NCBI GenBank assembly: GCA_017694735.1
Contig: JADIMN010000083.1
Coordinates: 1 to 12,361, forward strand
Direction of reading: 5' to 3'
Length of the DNA stretch: 12,361 nt
From: Candidatus Alectryobacillus merdavium
GTDB taxonomy: Bacteria > Bacillota_I > Bacilli_A > RFN20 > CAG-826
Shown here: positions 1-7,066 of the stretch, piece by piece
How the letters are laid out: every line of letters begins with the position of its first letter
Position numbering within the stretch: position 1 is the stretch's first letter
The notes under the pieces: generated by a model
What the model was told of the DNA's origin: nothing
Seen by the model: the letters and a program-made list of their open reading frames with translations, nothing else
Database searches by the model: none
Position numbers and translations under genes: made by a program

Positions 1-1
1 G

Positions 2-943
2 TTCATTAATACCTTAAAAATGCATGGTACCAACCTTGTTTATTATAAAGATGAGAGTTTAATTAAAATTCATCTTCATACATTTACTCCTGGATGGTTA
101 TTAAATTACACTCAACAATTTGGTGAGTTTCAACAAGTTAAGATTGAAAATATGGCTCAGTCACATCATGAATATACTTTATTTGCTGATTTAAAGGAGA
201 AACTTAATTTAAATTCTGAAACAAAAGAAAGTCAAATTTTCTCATCAAATACTAAAGATGAAGCAAAAGAAGCACCTTTAAAAGAATATGGTATGATTGC
301 TACTTGTAGCGGTGATGGAGTTGCTGCAATGTTTAAAGAAATTGGTGTTGATATAATTGTTTCTGGTGGACAAACAATGAATCCATCAACAGAAGATTTT
401 GTTAGCGCAATTAGAAAAGTCAGAGCTAAACATGTATTTATTTTCCCAAATAACTCTAATATTGTTATGGCTGCAACTCAAGCATGTGATGTTTGTAAAA
501 AAGAAGTTAAAGCAAAAGTTATTGCTTCAACTACTGTTCCACAAGGACTCGTCGCTTCTATGATGTTAAATCCTGATGCTGATTATAGTGAAAACGCAAG
601 AGAGATGAAAAAGGCCTTAAAAAATGTCAAGAGTGCTTCTATTACATACGCAACTAAAGATACTCAAATAGGAAATATTAAAGTTATCAAAGATCAATTT
701 ATTGCTTTAATTGATAAGAAAATTATATGCTGTGTTGAAGATAAATATGACGCATTATATAGAACTCTTGATAAATTAATTAATGATTCTAGCTCTATTG
801 TAACAGTTTTTACTGGTGAAGATATAAGCGAAGAAGAAACTGAAAAATTAAGTGAAGAGTTAAATACTAAATATGATATGATTGAAGTTGATGTTAAAAA
901 AGGTAATCAACCAGTCTATTCATTCATAATTGGTGTAGAATAA
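2..943 (+). CDS. fakA: Fatty acid kinase subunit FakA, C-terminal part (5' end outside window)
   Basis: FakA (YloV family) is the ATP-binding subunit that, with a FakB lipid-binding protein, phosphorylates fatty acids to acyl-phosphate in the cytosol. The frame is open back to the window edge, and the ATG at 20 lies inside conserved sequence, so this is a truncated gene and not a start. About 313 of an expected roughly 550 residues are visible; the N-terminal DhaL-like kinase domain is missing. Counting from the ATG at 20, residues 11-50 match the segment with KIHLHT and KIENM typical of the middle domain. Residues 55-88 form a charged, poorly conserved linker. The C-terminal part carries the family signature GGQTMNPSTED (117-126) followed by a FPNNSNI stretch (142-148). 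A hairpin terminator follows directly, so plsX is a separate transcription unit although the two enzymes share acyl-phosphate as product and metabolite. Family assignment is firm; no FakB is in view. Confidence 0.93.
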   Translation, partial: FINTLKMHGTNLVYYKDESLIKIHLHTFTPGWLLNYTQQFGEFQQVKIENMAQSHHEYTLFADLKEKLNLNSETKESQIFSSNTKDEAKEAPLKEYGMIATCSGDGVAAMFKEIGVDIIVSGGQTMNPSTEDFVSAIRKVRAKHVFIFPNNSNIVMAATQACDVCKKEVKAKVIASTTVPQGLVASMMLNPDADYSENAREMKKALKNVKSASITYATKDTQIGNIKVIKDQFIALIDKKIICCVEDKYDALYRTLDKLINDSSSIVTVFTGEDISEEETEKLSEELNTKYDMIEVDVKKGNQPVYSFIIGVE

Positions 944-966
944 TTAAAATAATTTACTGTTTTTAT

Positions 967-998
967 ATAAAAAGATAAGTTAATTCTTATCTTTTTAT
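967..998 (+). terminator. Intrinsic terminator after fakA
   Basis: A perfect 13-bp A/T-rich stem (967-979 with 986-998) closes a 6-base loop, with the core GATAAG/CTTATC and a T-rich right side. It begins 23 bases after the fakA stop and ends before the plsX promoter. GC content of the stem is low, as expected for this genome, so efficiency is uncertain. Confidence 0.7.
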
Positions 999-1013
999 TT
1001 GTAATATTTTATT

Positions 1014-1022
1014 TGATATAAT
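1014..1022 (+). promoter_or_regulatory. Extended -10 promoter of plsX
   Basis: TGATATAAT is a perfect -10 box (TATAAT, 1017-1022) with the TG dinucleotide of an extended -10 element. No good -35 box lies at the usual distance. The predicted transcript start near 1029 leaves a leader of only about 12 bases before the plsX ATG. Confidence 0.65.
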
Positions 1023-1029
1023 ATTAGTT

Positions 1030-1035
1030 AGGTGA
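1030..1035 (+). promoter_or_regulatory. Ribosome binding site that fixes the plsX start
   Basis: AGGTGA lies 5 bases before the ATG at 1041. The upstream in-frame GTG at 1032 sits inside this Shine-Dalgarno sequence, so GTG is unlikely to be the start. With the promoter at 1014-1022, the site would lie at the extreme 5' end of the mRNA. Confidence 0.65.
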
Positions 1036-1040
1036 TTATT

Positions 1041-2039
1041 ATGTACAAGTTTGTAATTGATATGATGGGCTCTGATAATGGGCCAAAAGGATTAATAAAA
1101 GCAATAGATGAGTTTTCTAAAATTCATCAAGATATATTTTTTTATTTAGTTGGAAAAGTTGATGAATTTGATGTCTTTAAGGATAGAGAAAATTTTAAAT
1201 TAATACAAGCAGATGATGTTATTTCTATGGATGATAATCCAATAGCATCTTTAAAAAGAAATGAATCTAGTATGATTAAGGCAATTAAAACTTATAAAGA
1301 GGAAAAAGCTGATTGCATTATTTCTGCTGGTTCAACTGGTGCTTATTTGACTGCTGCAACATTCTTAGTTGGAAGAATTAAAGGTATTAAAAGACCTGGA
1401 TTAGTAACTCCATTTCCAACAATGATAAAAAATAAATCTGTTGTCTTATTAGATATTGGTGCAAATAATTTAAATACTGTTGAAGAATTAGTTCAATTTG
1501 CTTTTATGGGAAGAGTTTATACCAAATATGTTTTAGGAATCGAAAATCCAAAATCATATTTATTATCAAATGGAACCGAGGATCATAAAGGAACAAATTT
1601 AATTCAAGATACCAATAAAAAGTTAAGAGAAATTAAGTTTGAAAACTTTGTTGGAAATATTGAAGGAAGACATGTTTTAGATGGAGAAGCAGATTTAGTA
1701 ATTACAGATGGCTTTAGTGGAAATTTATTTTTAAAAACATGTGAAGGTGTCTTTGGAATTGTTTCTAAATTATTAAAACAAGGTTTTAAGAAAAATTTAA
1801 AAACAAAAATGGGATATTTATTGTCTCATAGTGTTATTGATAATATTAAAGAAACTTTTAATTACAAAAAAGTTGGTGCAGCAATGCTACTTGGTATTGA
1901 TGGTTATGTAATTAAAGCTCATGGAAATAGTGATTTCGAAGGATTTACAGGAGCTTTAAATGTATCTTTATCAAGTGTTAAAAATCAAATTAATACCAAA
2001 ATAAAAGAAGAATTAAATATAAGCGATGAATCTAGATAG
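1041..2039 (+). CDS. plsX: Phosphate acyltransferase PlsX
   Basis: PlsX interconverts acyl-ACP and acyl-phosphate, and acyl-phosphate feeds PlsY for the first acylation of glycerol-3-phosphate at the membrane. The product is 332 residues, normal for the family. Visible family blocks are DMMGSDNGP (7-15), SAGSTGA (95-101), LLDIGAN (136-142), GTEDHKG (178-184), GNIEGR (205-210) and DGFSGN (223-228). The start at 1041 is chosen because it has a Shine-Dalgarno sequence and gives the short N-terminus of known PlsX proteins. The gene overlaps rnc by 14 bases, which suggests translational coupling. In Bacillus, fabD, fabG and acpP sit between plsX and rnc; here they are absent, and fakA lies just upstream. 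This fits a cell that relies on imported fatty acids, although genes elsewhere could contradict that. No FapR-type operator palindrome was recognised upstream. Confidence 0.95.
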   Translation: MYKFVIDMMGSDNGPKGLIKAIDEFSKIHQDIFFYLVGKVDEFDVFKDRENFKLIQADDVISMDDNPIASLKRNESSMIKAIKTYKEEKADCIISAGSTGAYLTAATFLVGRIKGIKRPGLVTPFPTMIKNKSVVLLDIGANNLNTVEELVQFAFMGRVYTKYVLGIENPKSYLLSNGTEDHKGTNLIQDTNKKLREIKFENFVGNIEGRHVLDGEADLVITDGFSGNLFLKTCEGVFGIVSKLLKQGFKKNLKTKMGYLLSHSVIDNIKETFNYKKVGAAMLLGIDGYVIKAHGNSDFEGFTGALNVSLSSVKNQINTKIKEELNISDESR

Positions 2040-2706
2040 TTTTTTTAAAGAAATGCATATCAAACCAAAAAACGTCTCAATTTATGAGACGGCTTTTACT
2101 CATGCATCATATAATTCTGACGCAAATACATCGCATAAAGATTATGAAAGATTAGAATTCATTGGTGATTCTTTTGTTGGAATGATTGTTGCTGATTTAG
2201 CATATAATTTACATCCAGAACTTGATCAAGGACAAATGTCAAAGTTAAAGGCCGGTTTAGTTCAAGCTCAAGCTTTAAAGCAAATGGCTATTAGATTTAA
2301 TATGCAAAAATATGTAAGAGTTGGTAATTCATTAAAAAATGTTGATCTAGTTAAAATGCCTCACTTGTTAGAGGATATTTTTGAAGCTGTTGTTGGTGCT
2401 ATTTATATTGATCAAGGATTAAATAAAACTTATAACTTAATAAGAAAATTATTTTATAATGAAGTTAAAAATTTTGATTTTTCAAAACTTCATGATTATA
2501 AGACAAAGCTTCAAGAATATGTTCAAGCCGACACAAGAAAAGCAGTTGAATACAAAGTAATAAATGAAAAGGGTCCAAGTCATGATAAAACTTTTGAAGT
2601 TGAAGTTTTATTTAATAATATTGTTTTAGGAAAGGGAATTGGTAAAAGCAAAAAAGAAGCTGAACAAAATGCTGCTAAAGATGCTTTAAACAAATTTAAG
2701 TATTAA
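2026..2706 (+). CDS. rnc: Ribonuclease III
   Basis: RNase III is a dimeric, Mg-dependent nuclease that cuts double-stranded RNA, chiefly in processing rRNA precursors. The protein is 226 residues, normal length. The catalytic domain has the signature ERLEFIGDS (41-49) with E41, E44 and D48, and the second acidic cluster LLEDIFEA (114-121) with D117 and E120, so all active-site acids appear intact. A double-stranded RNA-binding domain covers about 157-226 and ends in the usual GKSKKEAEQNAAKDAL pattern. The start overlaps the last 14 bases of plsX in another frame and lacks a strong Shine-Dalgarno sequence, so re-initiation after plsX translation is likely. ftsY begins one base after the stop; smc, which usually lies between rnc and ftsY, is not there. 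Confidence 0.96.
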   Translation: MNLDSFFKEMHIKPKNVSIYETAFTHASYNSDANTSHKDYERLEFIGDSFVGMIVADLAYNLHPELDQGQMSKLKAGLVQAQALKQMAIRFNMQKYVRVGNSLKNVDLVKMPHLLEDIFEAVVGAIYIDQGLNKTYNLIRKLFYNEVKNFDFSKLHDYKTKLQEYVQADTRKAVEYKVINEKGPSHDKTFEVEVLFNNIVLGKGIGKSKKEAEQNAAKDALNKFKY

Positions 2707-2707
2707 G

Positions 2708-3826
2708 ATGGGTTTATTAAAATTTTTAAAAGAAAAATTTTCTAAAAAAAATAAAGAAAACATCGAAAATAGTCCTATTGAAAAAAATGATTCAGTAGAT
2801 ACTTCTAACGAAGTTAAAAAAGATGATGCAGATGTTTTAAATACTAAAAAAAGCGAAGTAAACAAAAACGAAAATAAGGTTTTTGAAGAAAAACAGATTA
2901 AAAAATACGAGGATGGTTTAGAAAAATCTCGTAAATCTTTTGCTTTGAAATTAAAATCTTTATCTAAAAAATATAAAAAAGTTAATAAAGAATATTTTGA
3001 TAATCTTGAAGAGGTCTTAATTGAAGCAGACGTTGGTGTAAGACTTACTTTATCCGTAATTGATGAATTAATAGAAAAAGCTAGAAAAGAAAAAATTAGC
3101 GACGCCGATGAAATAAACGAAGCTTTAATAGATATTCTTTTTCAAAAGTATGTTCAAGATAATAAAGATGCTGATTTAGAAATTAAGTTCAAAGAGAATT
3201 CTCCTACAATTTGTTTAGTTGTTGGAGTTAACGGCGTTGGAAAGACAACAAGTATTGCAAAATTAGCAAATTGGTACAAAAATAAGGGTAAAAAAGTTTT
3301 AATAATTGCTGCTGATACATTTAGAGCGGCTGCTCAAGAACAATTAGATGTCTGGGCAAAAAGAATTAATGTTGATATTGTTAGCGGGAAAAATAATAGC
3401 GATCCAAGTAGTGTACTTTACGACGGACTTAATAAGGCTAAAGATAACTACGACCTCGTTATAATCGATACTGCTGGTCGTTTACAAAATAAGGTTTCAT
3501 TAATGAATGAATTAAGCAAAATGAGAAGAGTAATTTCTAAGTTGTGCGAAGATAGCATTGTTGAAACTTTTCTAGTTTTAGATGCTACAACTGGACAAAA
3601 CGGAGTTTCTCAAGCTAAGTCTTTCTTTGATGCAACTGGATTGACTGGAATTATTATTACAAAAATGGATGGAACTTCAAAAGGTGGAATTATTTTATCC
3701 ATTAAAAACGAATTAGGAATACCAGTTAGATTTATCGGACTAGGTGAAAAAATTGATGATTTACAACTTTTTGATTTAGAAAAATATTTATATGGTTTGT
3801 GTGTTGTAAATGATAAGGATGAGTAA
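2708..3826 (+). CDS. ftsY: Signal recognition particle receptor FtsY
   Basis: FtsY is the membrane-associated GTPase that docks Ffh-bound ribosomes so that membrane proteins reach the translocon. The 372-residue product has a short amphipathic N-terminus (MGLLKFLKEKF) suited to membrane contact, then a highly charged, low-complexity linker (about 12-75), the N domain (about 75-160) and the G domain. GTPase motifs are G1 GVNGVGKTT (173-181), DTFRAAA (203-209), DTAGR (254-258), TKMD (318-321) and GLGEKIDDL (344-352). These separate FtsY from Ffh, which has DIYRPAA and an M domain. Only one base separates it from rnc, and there is no strong Shine-Dalgarno sequence, so coupling is likely. ylxM and ffh follow at once, forming a contiguous targeting cassette. 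Confidence 0.96.
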   Translation: MGLLKFLKEKFSKKNKENIENSPIEKNDSVDTSNEVKKDDADVLNTKKSEVNKNENKVFEEKQIKKYEDGLEKSRKSFALKLKSLSKKYKKVNKEYFDNLEEVLIEADVGVRLTLSVIDELIEKARKEKISDADEINEALIDILFQKYVQDNKDADLEIKFKENSPTICLVVGVNGVGKTTSIAKLANWYKNKGKKVLIIAADTFRAAAQEQLDVWAKRINVDIVSGKNNSDPSSVLYDGLNKAKDNYDLVIIDTAGRLQNKVSLMNELSKMRRVISKLCEDSIVETFLVLDATTGQNGVSQAKSFFDATGLTGIIITKMDGTSKGGIILSIKNELGIPVRFIGLGEKIDDLQLFDLEKYLYGLCVVNDKDE

Positions 3827-3828
3827 TT

Positions 3829-4131
3829 ATGGATATTGAAAAAAATAATTATTTAATTGAACTTTTTGATCAATACTCGAATTTACTTACCAAAAAACAA
3901 GTATTGTATCTAGATTACTATTTAAAATATGATTTGTCTTTAGGAGAAATTGCTGATAATTTAAATGTTTCTAGAAGCGCATGTTTTGATTTAATATCAA
4001 GAAGTATTAAAAAATTAAATGATTATGAAAATAAGATGAGACTTGTCAAAAATAAGAAAAAAATAATTGATAGTATTACTTCATCTGATTTAAATAAAGA
4101 AGTATTAATAAAAATGATTGAGGAGTTATAG
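3829..4131 (+). CDS. ylxM: YlxM/p13-like helix-turn-helix protein, probable SRP accessory factor
   Basis: This is a small 100-residue protein of the UPF0122/YlxM family, which almost always precedes ffh in Firmicutes and Mollicutes. Residues 36-63 form a sigma-70 region 4-like helix-turn-helix (LSLGEIADNLNVSRS followed by a basic recognition helix). The rest is charged helix with no membrane segment. In streptococci and other relatives the family has been linked to SRP function, reportedly by affecting Ffh or SRP RNA activity; the exact role here is inference. A clear ribosome binding site, AAGGA at 3815-3819, lies inside the end of ftsY, and two bases separate the genes. The gap to ffh is also two bases, with that gene's AGGAG (4121-4125) lying in the ylxM 3' end. 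Confidence 0.88.
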   Translation: MDIEKNNYLIELFDQYSNLLTKKQVLYLDYYLKYDLSLGEIADNLNVSRSACFDLISRSIKKLNDYENKMRLVKNKKKIIDSITSSDLNKEVLIKMIEEL

Positions 4132-4133
4132 AT

Positions 4134-5474
4134 ATGGCATTTGAAGCATTAAGTGAAAAATTTCAAAGAATTTTTAAAAAGTTAACTGGTCAAGCAACAT
4201 TAAGTGAACGTAATATGTCCGAAATGCTTGATGAAATTAAAATTGCATTGCTTGAAGCAGATGTTAATTATAAAGTAGTTAAAACATTTTTAAGTGACGT
4301 TGAAAGCAGGGCTGTTGGTGAAAAAGTTTTAACTAAAGTTAATCCTTCTCAAATGATCACTAAAATCGTTTATGATGAGATGGTCAAATTACTTGGATCA
4401 AATAAAACCGAAATCCAGTACAATAAAAATAAACCTACAATCATTATGTTAGTTGGTCTTCAAGGTAGTGGTAAAACAACAACTGCTGCAAAACTTGCTA
4501 ACTTAATGAAATATAAACTAAATAAAAAAGTTCTTTTTGCTGCTTGCGATATTTATAGACCTGCAGCCGTTGAACAATTAAAAGTTTTAGCTAAGCAAAT
4601 CAATGTTCCAGTTGTTTACAAAGAAAATGAAACTGCTCAAAATATTGCATTAGAAGCTAGAAAGAAAGCTTATGATGATCATTATGATGTTCTTATTATT
4701 GATACAGCTGGTAGACTTCAAATTGATGAAAAATTAATGAATGAGTTAAATGATATTAAAAAAGATGTTTCACCAGATGAAATTCTTCTTTTAGTTGATG
4801 CTATGTCAGGTCAAAATGCTAGTGATGTTGCTTTAGAGTTTAATAATAAATTAGCTTTAACCGGTGTTATTATGTCTAAACTTGATGGCGATAGTAAAGG
4901 TGGTAGTGCATTATCAATTGCTGAGTTAACTCATTTATATATTAAGTTTATCGGTGTTGGTGAGAAAATTTCAGATTTAGATATTTTCTATCCAGATAGA
5001 ATGGCTTCTAGAATTCTTGGAATGGGAGATGTTGTTTCTTTAGTTGAAAAAGTAAAAAGTACAATCGATGAAAGAGAAGCAAAAAAAGAAGCCATGAAGG
5101 CCTTAAAAGGACAATTTACTCTTGATGATATGTTAAAACAATTAAAACAAATTCAAAAAATGGGTTCATTAAGTTCTATTTTATCTATGCTTCCTGGAAT
5201 GCCTAAGATTACAGATGAGCAAAAGGCAATGGCTGAGCAAGAAATGAAAAATTTTGAAGTAATAATGGATTCTATGACTTTAGAAGAAAGAGCAAATCCA
5301 GATATTTTAAAAAATTCTAGAAAAATAAGAATTGCAAAAGGTTGCGGAAAAACAAGCGCTGATATTAATAGAATGTTAAAAAAATACGAACAAGCAAAAA
5401 TGATGTTTAAACAAATGAAAAGCGGTGGTTTTAAAGGTTTTCCTCCTTTTGGCGGTGGAATGCCTAGAAGATAA
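4134..5474 (+). CDS. ffh: Signal recognition particle protein Ffh
   Basis: Ffh binds the SRP RNA and nascent signal sequences and, as a GTPase, pairs with FtsY. The 446-residue protein has the N domain (about 1-95), the G domain with GLQGSGKTT (108-116), DIYRPAA (139-145), DTAGR (190-194), SKLDGDSKGG (248-257) and GVGEKISDL (274-282), and the methionine-rich M domain (about 325-430). The RNA-binding signature reads RIAKGCG (399-405), with Cys where Ser is common. The finger-loop region includes SMLPGMPKI (351-359), and the tail is Gly/Pro-rich (GFPPFGGGMPRR). A ribosome binding site, AGGAG, lies 8 bases upstream. The SRP RNA gene was not recognised in this window. Normally rpsP-ylqC-rimM-trmD follow on the same strand; here trmD converges on ffh from the other strand, with four bases between the stop codons. 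Confidence 0.97.
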   Translation: MAFEALSEKFQRIFKKLTGQATLSERNMSEMLDEIKIALLEADVNYKVVKTFLSDVESRAVGEKVLTKVNPSQMITKIVYDEMVKLLGSNKTEIQYNKNKPTIIMLVGLQGSGKTTTAAKLANLMKYKLNKKVLFAACDIYRPAAVEQLKVLAKQINVPVVYKENETAQNIALEARKKAYDDHYDVLIIDTAGRLQIDEKLMNELNDIKKDVSPDEILLLVDAMSGQNASDVALEFNNKLALTGVIMSKLDGDSKGGSALSIAELTHLYIKFIGVGEKISDLDIFYPDRMASRILGMGDVVSLVEKVKSTIDEREAKKEAMKALKGQFTLDDMLKQLKQIQKMGSLSSILSMLPGMPKITDEQKAMAEQEMKNFEVIMDSMTLEERANPDILKNSRKIRIAKGCGKTSADINRMLKKYEQAKMMFKQMKSGGFKGFPPFGGGMPRR

Positions 5475-5496
5475 AAAATTATTTAATTTTATTTTT
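5475..5496. terminator. Possible weak bidirectional terminator between ffh and trmD
   Basis: An A/T-only 6-bp hairpin (5475-5480 with 5485-5490, loop of 4) has T-rich sequence on the plus strand after it and T-rich sequence on the minus strand on the other side. It spans the four-base gap and the trmD stop codon. With no G-C pair it would be unstable, so the call is tentative; no better terminator is visible at this convergent junction. Confidence 0.3.
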
Positions 5497-6234
5497 ATTA
5501 ATCGCTTTTAATTCATTTTCTGAAATATCGTCTTCGTTTAATAAATCTATATCTTGTTTAGTTAAAGATAATTTATTAAATAAGTCAGGACGATATTTTT
5601 TTGTATATTTTAAAGACATTTTATATCGATATCTGTTAATGACTTCATGATTTCCGCATTTTAATACTTCAGGAACTTTAAATCCTTCAAAATCAAATGG
5701 TTCAGTATATTGTGGATATTCTAATAAATTATTTTCAAAACTTTCATCAATTATTGACTCATTATTAATTGCATGAGGTAAAAGTCTAATAACTGAATTA
5801 GCAATAATCATACTTGCGAGTTCCCCACCAGTTATAATGTAGTCGCCAATTGAAACTAATTCATCAACGTAATTATCAACTCTTTCATCTATTCCTTCAT
5901 AGTTTCCACATACGATTAATAAATCATTCATTTTAGAATAATTTTGTGCTAAAACTTGATTAAATGTGCGACCTTTTGGTGATAATAGTATTTTATGTGT
6001 GTTCTCATTTGAGTTAGATCTTATAGCATCAACGATAGGCTGACACTTCATTATTAAGCCGCTACCTCCTCCAATTGGTGGAGTATCAACTCTTTTATAT
6101 TTGTCTTTAGTGTAATCTCTAATATTTACGATATTTATACTAACTAAATTATTTGATATAGCCCTTTGAATGATAGTGTTTTTTAGTAAAGAATCAAATA
6201 AATTAGGAAAAATTGTTAAAATAGTAATTTTCAT
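5479..6234 (-). CDS. trmD: tRNA (guanine-37-N1)-methyltransferase TrmD
   Basis: TrmD methylates N1 of G37 next to the anticodon, using S-adenosylmethionine bound in a deep trefoil knot, and so prevents +1 frameshifts. The 251-residue length is typical. Family blocks include KITILTIFP (2-10), GGGSGLIMK (55-63), LLSPKGRTF (83-91), CGNYEGIDERV (109-119), SIGDYIITGGELA (128-140) and LLEYPQYTEP (170-179). R150 lies at the position of the catalytic Arg. The position of the catalytic Asp (D169 in Haemophilus influenzae, by my alignment) appears to be E164 in DESF, and the usual DDxPYGGG is DTPPIGGG; conserved flanks argue for a real enzyme and not a pseudogene. The ATG overlaps the rimM TGA as ATGA, with a GAGGG ribosome binding site at 6244-6248, so the two are coupled. 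It is the last gene of the minus-strand unit. Confidence 0.95.
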   Translation of the reverse strand: MKITILTIFPNLFDSLLKNTIIQRAISNNLVSINIVNIRDYTKDKYKRVDTPPIGGGSGLIMKCQPIVDAIRSNSNENTHKILLSPKGRTFNQVLAQNYSKMNDLLIVCGNYEGIDERVDNYVDELVSIGDYIITGGELASMIIANSVIRLLPHAINNESIIDESFENNLLEYPQYTEPFDFEGFKVPEVLKCGNHEVINRYRYKMSLKYTKKYRPDLFNKLSLTKQDIDLLNEDDISENELKAINKNKIK

Positions 6235-6758
6235 TTTAATAATCCCTCTATATTATTAATAAAAATTACTTTATTATTAATATCAACCTTTGTTATAAAT
6301 TGTTTAATAAAAGGAATATTATATATTTTTTCATCTAAAGTTTTAATTTTTAATGAAATAGAGGCAGGAAATTCATAAATATCAATAACAGTTCCAAGAA
6401 CTTCATTTGTTAATTGATCAATTATTTTACAGTTTACTAAATCTACAAATAAATATTCATCTTTTTTTATTTTTGCATCTTCTTTTTTAATAAATATAAA
6501 TTTACCTACCAATTTTTCAGCTTCTTCTATACTTGAAATTTCATTGAAAATTACATAATCAAAACCTTTAAAATTTCGATAAGATTTTACACTTAAACTT
6601 ATATATTTTTCATCGTTATCTTCAAAAATTCCTAGCAAAACCTTATTATTTTTTTTGTATCTTTCTTTAGCGTAAAAAGTAGTGGAATATATTTTTACCT
6701 CACCTTTCAAGCCACATGTATTAATAATTTTTCCAACTTGTAGTAATTGATTTTCCAT
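6231..6758 (-). CDS. rimM: 16S rRNA processing protein RimM
   Basis: RimM is a ribosome maturation factor that binds S19 and helps shape the 3' (head) domain of the 30S subunit. The 175-residue protein has the N-terminal RimM barrel with VGKIINTCGLKGEVKI (8-23) and a C-terminal PRC-barrel (about 100-175) containing a DLVNCKIID stretch and ending in an EGLL motif, as in relatives. It stops with TGA inside the trmD start (ATGA). The start ATG has no recognisable Shine-Dalgarno sequence: the upstream minus-strand bases are A/T only down to the terminator hairpin that covers the end of khpA. Expression may therefore depend on readthrough past that hairpin, or on a nearby -10-like sequence giving a very short leader. 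B. subtilis has ylqD between ylqC and rimM; it is absent here. Confidence 0.92.
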   Translation of the reverse strand: MENQLLQVGKIINTCGLKGEVKIYSTTFYAKERYKKNNKVLLGIFEDNDEKYISLSVKSYRNFKGFDYVIFNEISSIEEAEKLVGKFIFIKKEDAKIKKDEYLFVDLVNCKIIDQLTNEVLGTVIDIYEFPASISLKIKTLDEKIYNIPFIKQFITKVDINNKVIFINNIEGLLK

Positions 6759-6774
6759 ATAATTTATATTTATT

Positions 6775-6800
6775 AAAAAATAAGAGCAAAGCTCTTATTT
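6775..6800 (-). terminator. Intrinsic terminator over the khpA stop codon
   Basis: Read on the minus strand, a perfect 10-bp stem (AAATAAGAGC with GCTCTTATTT, 6800-6791 and 6787-6778) closes a TTT loop and continues into a run of T, making six T in a row. The TAA stop of khpA (6797-6795) lies within the 5' arm. It stands between khpA and rimM, so it may reduce rimM-trmD transcription relative to rpsP-khpA. On the plus strand the T-run is weaker. Confidence 0.72.
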
Positions 6801-7064
6801 ATTTTCTGAAGTTGAAGTCAAAGATTCAAATTTTAATCTAATTTTTTCGTTATTCAACTTTCCAGCAATTGAAATGATTTCTCTAAGAGATGTAGCAACG
6901 CTTCCTTTATGACCAATAAGACGTGCGATATCATTGTCTTCTGCACAGATAAGATAAGTGATAGGTTCGTCTTCTTTTTCGTTTGGTAATTTTTTGATTA
7001 TTAAACCATTTTTGTTGCTAACTAAATCATCGATTAATGCATGAATTATTGATTCATAATCCAT
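6795..7064 (-). CDS. khpA: KH-domain RNA-binding protein KhpA (YlqC)
   Basis: KhpA is a small single-KH-domain RNA-binding protein that in other Firmicutes pairs with KhpB (Jag/EloR) and influences cell elongation and small-RNA or mRNA handling. The 89-residue product has the helix-strand-strand-helix layout and the GxxG RNA-contact loop as GHKG (51-54) in ARLIGHKGSVATSLREII. The C-terminal tail is short and polar. It starts two bases after the rpsP stop, with a GAGGA-type ribosome binding site (7074-7078), so it shares the rpsP transcript. Its stop codon is embedded in a terminator hairpin. The position between rpsP and rimM matches ylqC in Bacillus and supports the call. No KhpB gene is in the window. 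Confidence 0.9.
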   Translation of the reverse strand: MDYESIIHALIDDLVSNKNGLIIKKLPNEKEDEPITYLICAEDNDIARLIGHKGSVATSLREIISIAGKLNNEKIRLKFESLTSTSENK

Positions 7065-7066
7065 AG

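Noticed and set aside
1032..1040. GTG at 1032 as the plsX start
   Set aside because: The GTG is part of the AGGTGA ribosome binding site, and the ATG at 1041 gives the normal PlsX N-terminus.
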